10,054 nucleotides of DNA from Thermoguttaceae bacterium (lineage in GTDB: Bacteria > Planctomycetota > Planctomycetia > Pirellulales > Thermoguttaceae). Of this stretch, positions 6,897 to 10,054 are shown in pieces. Where the stretch lies: the NCBI GenBank assembly GCA_017549085.1, contig JAFYVO010000002.1:1-10054 (forward strand), read 5' to 3'. Position numbers and translations under genes: made by a program. The notes under the pieces were generated by a model. It saw only the letters and a program-made list of their open reading frames with translations. It had not been told where the DNA came from and searched no databases. Numbering within the stretch: position 1 is the stretch's first letter; every line of letters begins with the position of its first letter.

Positions 6897-7043
6897 TGCC
6901 AAATCGAGTATCATTAACAAACGAGCGCCGCCGACGTCCGCGTTTCGGTCGCCCGGCCTTTTCGCCGCTCGACTCGCCAAGTCGACGAAGCCGCCGCGTT
7001 GAACGCGTTGAAACGTCGTTCGTTCGTCCGGCCGTTCGACCGC

Positions 7044-7092
7044 TTGTTGTTAACCGGTTGCCAACCGTTATTAATTAATATTGACAAAATTT
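7044..7092. promoter_or_regulatory. AT-rich block in the divergent intergenic region, likely promoter zone
   Basis: The 261 bp between the divergent starts at 6896 and 7158 is GC-rich except here. The block holds the palindrome AACCGGTT (7052-7059), the inverted repeat CGGTT-GCC-AACCG (7055-7067), the palindrome ATTAATTAAT (7070-7079) and a perfect TTGACA (7081-7086). TTGACA has no acceptable -10 at 16-18 bp on the plus strand, so precise boxes are not assigned. Position and composition suggest it drives one or both neighbouring genes. Confidence 0.35.
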
Positions 7093-7144
7093 TCCGAAAA
7101 CCGCTCCCTTGCGACGGCGTCGACGTTCAACGCGTCGGCGCGAC

Positions 7145-7148
7145 AGGA
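7145..7148 (+). promoter_or_regulatory. Ribosome binding site of the TPR-like gene
   Basis: AGGA ends nine bases before the ATG at 7158. It is the only good Shine-Dalgarno match near an in-frame ATG in this frame and supports that start. Confidence 0.55.
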
Positions 7149-7157
7149 CGAAAGCCC

Positions 7158-10054
7158 ATGTCCCGACGCCTCCTTTTTTCCGCGCTTTTCCGACGTTCCG
7201 ACGCTCGCCGCGACGGTCTCCGTCTCCCATTATACGCCGAAAGGTCGCTTCGCGCAGCCCTCGGCGCCGCGATTTCTTCCGTTTTTTTTCTCGGAATCTC
7301 GATTTCGCCCCTCGAATCGGCCCGCGCCGACGAAGATTGGGAGCGTTTTCTGCAAGCGCTCGACGACCGCGGATACGACGACGTCGCGCTCGATTATTTG
7401 CGCTTGCTTGAAAAGTCGGGGAACGCGCCTCCGGAACTCGCCGAAGAACTCGACTTCCGTCTCGGCGTCGCGACGTTAAAATCGCTCGCGACCGCTCCGG
7501 CGTCCGCTCGGGCCGACTTGGCGGCGCAGGGTCGCGCTTCGCTCGAACGCTATTTGGCGGCGAACCCCGATTCGCCGAACGCGGCCGCCGCGAACGCCGC
7601 GCTCGCTCAAACGCTAATCGACGCCGGGGAACGCTCGCTCGCCGACGCCGCGAAAAAAGGGGTTTCGGAAGACGCGAAATCGAAAGCGCTTCTCGCCGCT
7701 CGCGTCGCGTTCGCCGACGCGAAAACCCCGCTCGACGTCGCGCTTCAAGCGGCCCAAACCCGCGTTCAAGCCGTTGAAAAAGACGAGAAAGCCAAACCCA
7801 ACGACAAACAAGCGGCCCGCGCCGAGTTCGTCGACTTAACGCTCCGCAAGGCGAAATTGACGGCGCAAACGGCGCGAACTTTCCCGGAAGGCTCCGCCGA
7901 GCGAACCGACGGCTTGACGAAAGCGCGCGGTTATTTCGCGAAATTTTACGAAAAGTTTCATCAGTTCCCGGCGGCGTTTGAAGCGCGTTTCAACGAAGCG
8001 CAAGTCGCGGCGGAACTCGGTCAAACCGCCGACGCGCTCGCGGCGCTTTCGGAGCTGGCCGTCTTGCCTTACGAAGACCGCTATTCGTCCTTGAAAACGC
8101 GCGCTTCGCTCCTCGAAGCGGAAATCGCGCTCGCCGGGGACGATCCGGCGCGTTGGATGAGCGTTTTGCAAAAGTTCCGCGCTTGGAAAGACGCCAAGCT
8201 CGGCGACGCGTTTTACGGAAGCGCCGAAGGCTTGCGTTTTCACCTCTTAACGGCGCAAGCGACGATCAAGCTCGAAGAGTTGCGCCGCTCCGACCGCGAC
8301 GCTTACGTCGCCGCCGGACGCAAAACGTTCGTCGACGCGGACGATCCGACGTATAAGCTCCTCAATTCGCCGAAAAAAACGACCGGTTCGAACGCCGTCG
8401 TCGTTTTCGCGCTCGAAACCCTTTCGTTCGTCGCCGCCGGACGCGGAAGCGCCGCGCTCGAAGCGACGGAACTCCTTAAAAATCCGCTCTTCGAAGGAAT
8501 CGACCTTTCAAAATACTCGTTCGCGCAAAAAGTTGGCGACTTCCCGAGCGCCGCCGACGCCGCGTCGCGGGCCGCGTCGATTTTCGCGCAAACCCGCGCC
8601 GACGCTCGCAACGCCGCCCCGGAACTCGCCGCCGAAGCGAACGCCCAAGCGGAAAAAGCCGCCGACGACGCTTATCAAGCGTTCCAAACCGCGTTCGGAT
8701 ACGTCGACGACAAGACGCCGCAAAACGAACTCGACGCGCTAAAACTCCGGTTCGCAACCCTTTGCTTCTCGATCGAGCGTTTCGACGAAGCGTTCGCCGC
8801 CGCCGACGAACTCGTCAAAAACCGCCCCGACTTCGCCGACGCGCCGCAAGCCGCGACCGTCGCGCTCCGGGCGCTCCAAGCGTCGAACGCAAAACTTCGC
8901 GCCGAAGTCGCCGACGACAAAACGCTCGCCGCCGCGTCCGCAAAACTCGCCGAATACGCCGGTTACGTCGTTGAACGCTGGAGCGAAGCGACCGACGCGG
9001 CGAGCGTTTCGGTCGTTCAAGAAGCGGCGCTCGTTCGAACCGACGCGGCCGTTTCGACCGGCGATCTCGACGGCGCTCGGGCGCTCTTGGAGCAAATCCC
9101 GGAAGACTCGCCGCGACGCGCCGTCGCGGAACTGCGTCTCGGTTCCCTCCTTTGGAAGACTTGGAACGAACGGAAAGTCGCCGCCGACGCGCAAGCGGAG
9201 ATCGCCGACGCCGCCAATCCGTCCGCCGCGACCGAAGCGGAAGCCGCCGAAGCCGCGCTCGCCGAACTGCGCGACGCCGCCGAAAAAACGCTCCTCGCCG
9301 GTTTGCAGCGAAAAATCGCCGAGTCGAGCCGCTCTAAAACCGATTATTTGGCGATTTACTCGGCGTTCCAACTCGCCGAAATTTACGAGCGCGCCGGCAA
9401 CGTCGCCGACGCCGAAAAATGGTTGACGCATCCGGACTTCGGCCCGTTGGCCGTCGTCGAAGCGACGCTCGACGCGGCGGCGAACGCCGAAAACGCCGAC
9501 GCGACCGGCGAAACGTCCGCCGACGCCGACGCCGGTTTCCTCGACGACAATTTCCAAACGGCGACCCTCGCGCTCGCGCTCCGCGTTCGCACCGCCGACG
9601 CGTCCCGGCTCGACGAAGCGCAAAAGACGATGGAGCGGCTCGAAGCGGTCGCCGCGCGCAACCCGGAAAACGCGTCGAAACTGACCTCCGTCTACCTCCG
9701 GCTCGGGCGCCGCGTCGAAGAGCGGCTCGTCGAACTGAAAGAAGCGGCGGACGACGGCAACGCGTCGAAAGCGGAGGAACTCGCCGCGACGACGAAGAGC
9801 TTCGAAGCGTTTTTACAACGCGTCGCGCAACGCGGCGACGCGAACGGATACGCCGCGCTTCGTTGGGTCGCCGACTCCTATTTGTCGCTCGGTCGCGGTC
9901 TCGCCGGAACGCTCGGCGACCCGCCGCCTGAAGCGGTCAAGTATTTCGCCGAAGCCGGGCGCGCTTACCAAACGATTTTGCGCCGAATCGGAGCCGACGC
10001 GAACTTCGCGCCGACGCCGACCGCTCGTTTCGCGGTCTCGATGAAGGTCGTCGA
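7158..10054 (+). CDS. Exported Ala-rich TPR-like helical repeat protein (3' end beyond window)
   Basis: The frame stays open from the ATG at 7158 to the right edge, giving 965 residues with no stop, so the C-terminus is missing. The N-terminus starts MSRRLLFSALFRR, has a long Arg-rich lead, then a hydrophobic core (about 33-50) and a likely cleavage after ARA (55-57), leaving DEDWERFLQAL as the mature start. The lead is unusually long for a signal peptide. The rest is nearly all amphipathic helix rich in Ala, Glu, Asp and Arg. TPR-like helix pairs are visible at about 274-304 (FNEAQVAAELGQTADALAAL), 529-562 (FATLCFSIERFDEAFAAADE), 735-757 (FQLAEIYERAGNVADAEKWL) and 902-941. Such solenoids usually act as protein-binding scaffolds in the periplasm or envelope. 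No catalytic motif was seen. The gene is divergent from the membrane-protein gene and may share its control region. Confidence 0.85.
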   Translation, partial: MSRRLLFSALFRRSDARRDGLRLPLYAERSLRAALGAAISSVFFLGISISPLESARADEDWERFLQALDDRGYDDVALDYLRLLEKSGNAPPELAEELDFRLGVATLKSLATAPASARADLAAQGRASLERYLAANPDSPNAAAANAALAQTLIDAGERSLADAAKKGVSEDAKSKALLAARVAFADAKTPLDVALQAAQTRVQAVEKDEKAKPNDKQAARAEFVDLTLRKAKLTAQTARTFPEGSAERTDGLTKARGYFAKFYEKFHQFPAAFEARFNEAQVAAELGQTADALAALSELAVLPYEDRYSSLKTRASLLEAEIALAGDDPARWMSVLQKFRAWKDAKLGDAFYGSAEGLRFHLLTAQATIKLEELRRSDRDAYVAAGRKTFVDADDPTYKLLNSPKKTTGSNAVVVFALETLSFVAAGRGSAALEATELLKNPLFEGIDLSKYSFAQKVGDFPSAADAASRAASIFAQTRADARNAAPELAAEANAQAEKAADDAYQAFQTAFGYVDDKTPQNELDALKLRFATLCFSIERFDEAFAAADELVKNRPDFADAPQAATVALRALQASNAKLRAEVADDKTLAAASAKLAEYAGYVVERWSEATDAASVSVVQEAALVRTDAAVSTGDLDGARALLEQIPEDSPRRAVAELRLGSLLWKTWNERKVAADAQAEIADAANPSAATEAEAAEAALAELRDAAEKTLLAGLQRKIAESSRSKTDYLAIYSAFQLAEIYERAGNVADAEKWLTHPDFGPLAVVEATLDAAANAENADATGETSADADAGFLDDNFQTATLALALRVRTADASRLDEAQKTMERLEAVAARNPENASKLTSVYLRLGRRVEERLVELKEAADDGNASKAEELAATTKSFEAFLQRVAQRGDANGYAALRWVADSYLSLGRGLAGTLGDPPPEAVKYFAEAGRAYQTILRRIGADANFAPTPTARFAVSMKVV

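Noticed and set aside
5643..6917. 424-codon plus-strand frame with RDFAVLRRFVN repeats
   Set aside because: It is the in-register complement of the membrane-protein gene, and its repeats merely mirror the 36 bp array. The minus strand carries the coherent signal peptide and membrane segments.
6897..6980. Longer start of the membrane protein at 6980
   Set aside because: The codon at 6980 is TTG without a ribosome binding site, and it would put 28 polar residues ahead of a normal signal peptide.
7081..7109. TTGACA as a -35 box for the TPR-like gene
   Set aside because: The bases 16-18 bp downstream (CTCCCT region) do not resemble a -10 box, so a sigma-70 promoter is not supported there.

Overview
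This window most likely comes from a planctomycete, in or near the Pirellulales/Thermoguttaceae. That placement is inferred from gene families and style, not from a marker gene. The supporting signs are a large exported HzsA-like two-haem protein of a type common in planctomycetes, very large exported proteins of unknown function, a bias to codons such as GCG, TCG and GAA, weak operon packing with long AT-rich gaps, and a strong tendency to carry short-period minisatellites both between and inside genes.

Layout, left to right. Positions 1-778 hold no convincing gene. They contain two copies of a 54-55 bp direct repeat (29-137), an AT-rich spacer (138-464), thirteen copies of a 10 bp purine-rich unit (561-690), and an 11 bp perfect hairpin (689-723) that is the probable terminator of the next gene. 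A second hairpin (741-767) sits between that terminator and the stop codon. Gene 1 (779-3652, minus) encodes a 957-residue exported protein with beta-propeller-like PD40 repeats, two CXXCH haem motifs and a C-terminal domain resembling DUF3395. A 433 bp gap (3653-4085) holds its ribosome binding site and an 8 bp inverted repeat. Gene 2 (4086-6896, minus) encodes a 936-residue membrane protein of unknown function. It looks internally duplicated, with OB-fold-like modules, and is riddled with low-complexity linkers, one of them a clean 36 bp tandem repeat. A 261 bp divergent gap with one AT-rich block separates it from gene 3 (7158 to the right edge, plus). Gene 3 encodes an exported, Ala-rich TPR-like helical protein that runs off the window.

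All three proteins carry export signals, so the window mostly specifies cell-envelope or periplasmic functions. Genes 2 and 3 are divergent and could share a control region. Genes 1 and 2 share a strand, but the long gap and separate signals argue against one operon. No mobile element, CRISPR array, tRNA or rRNA was seen. The most distinctive feature is the spread of 9-10 bp period minisatellite sequence in both intergenic and coding DNA, including insertion into what appear to be surface loops of gene 2.
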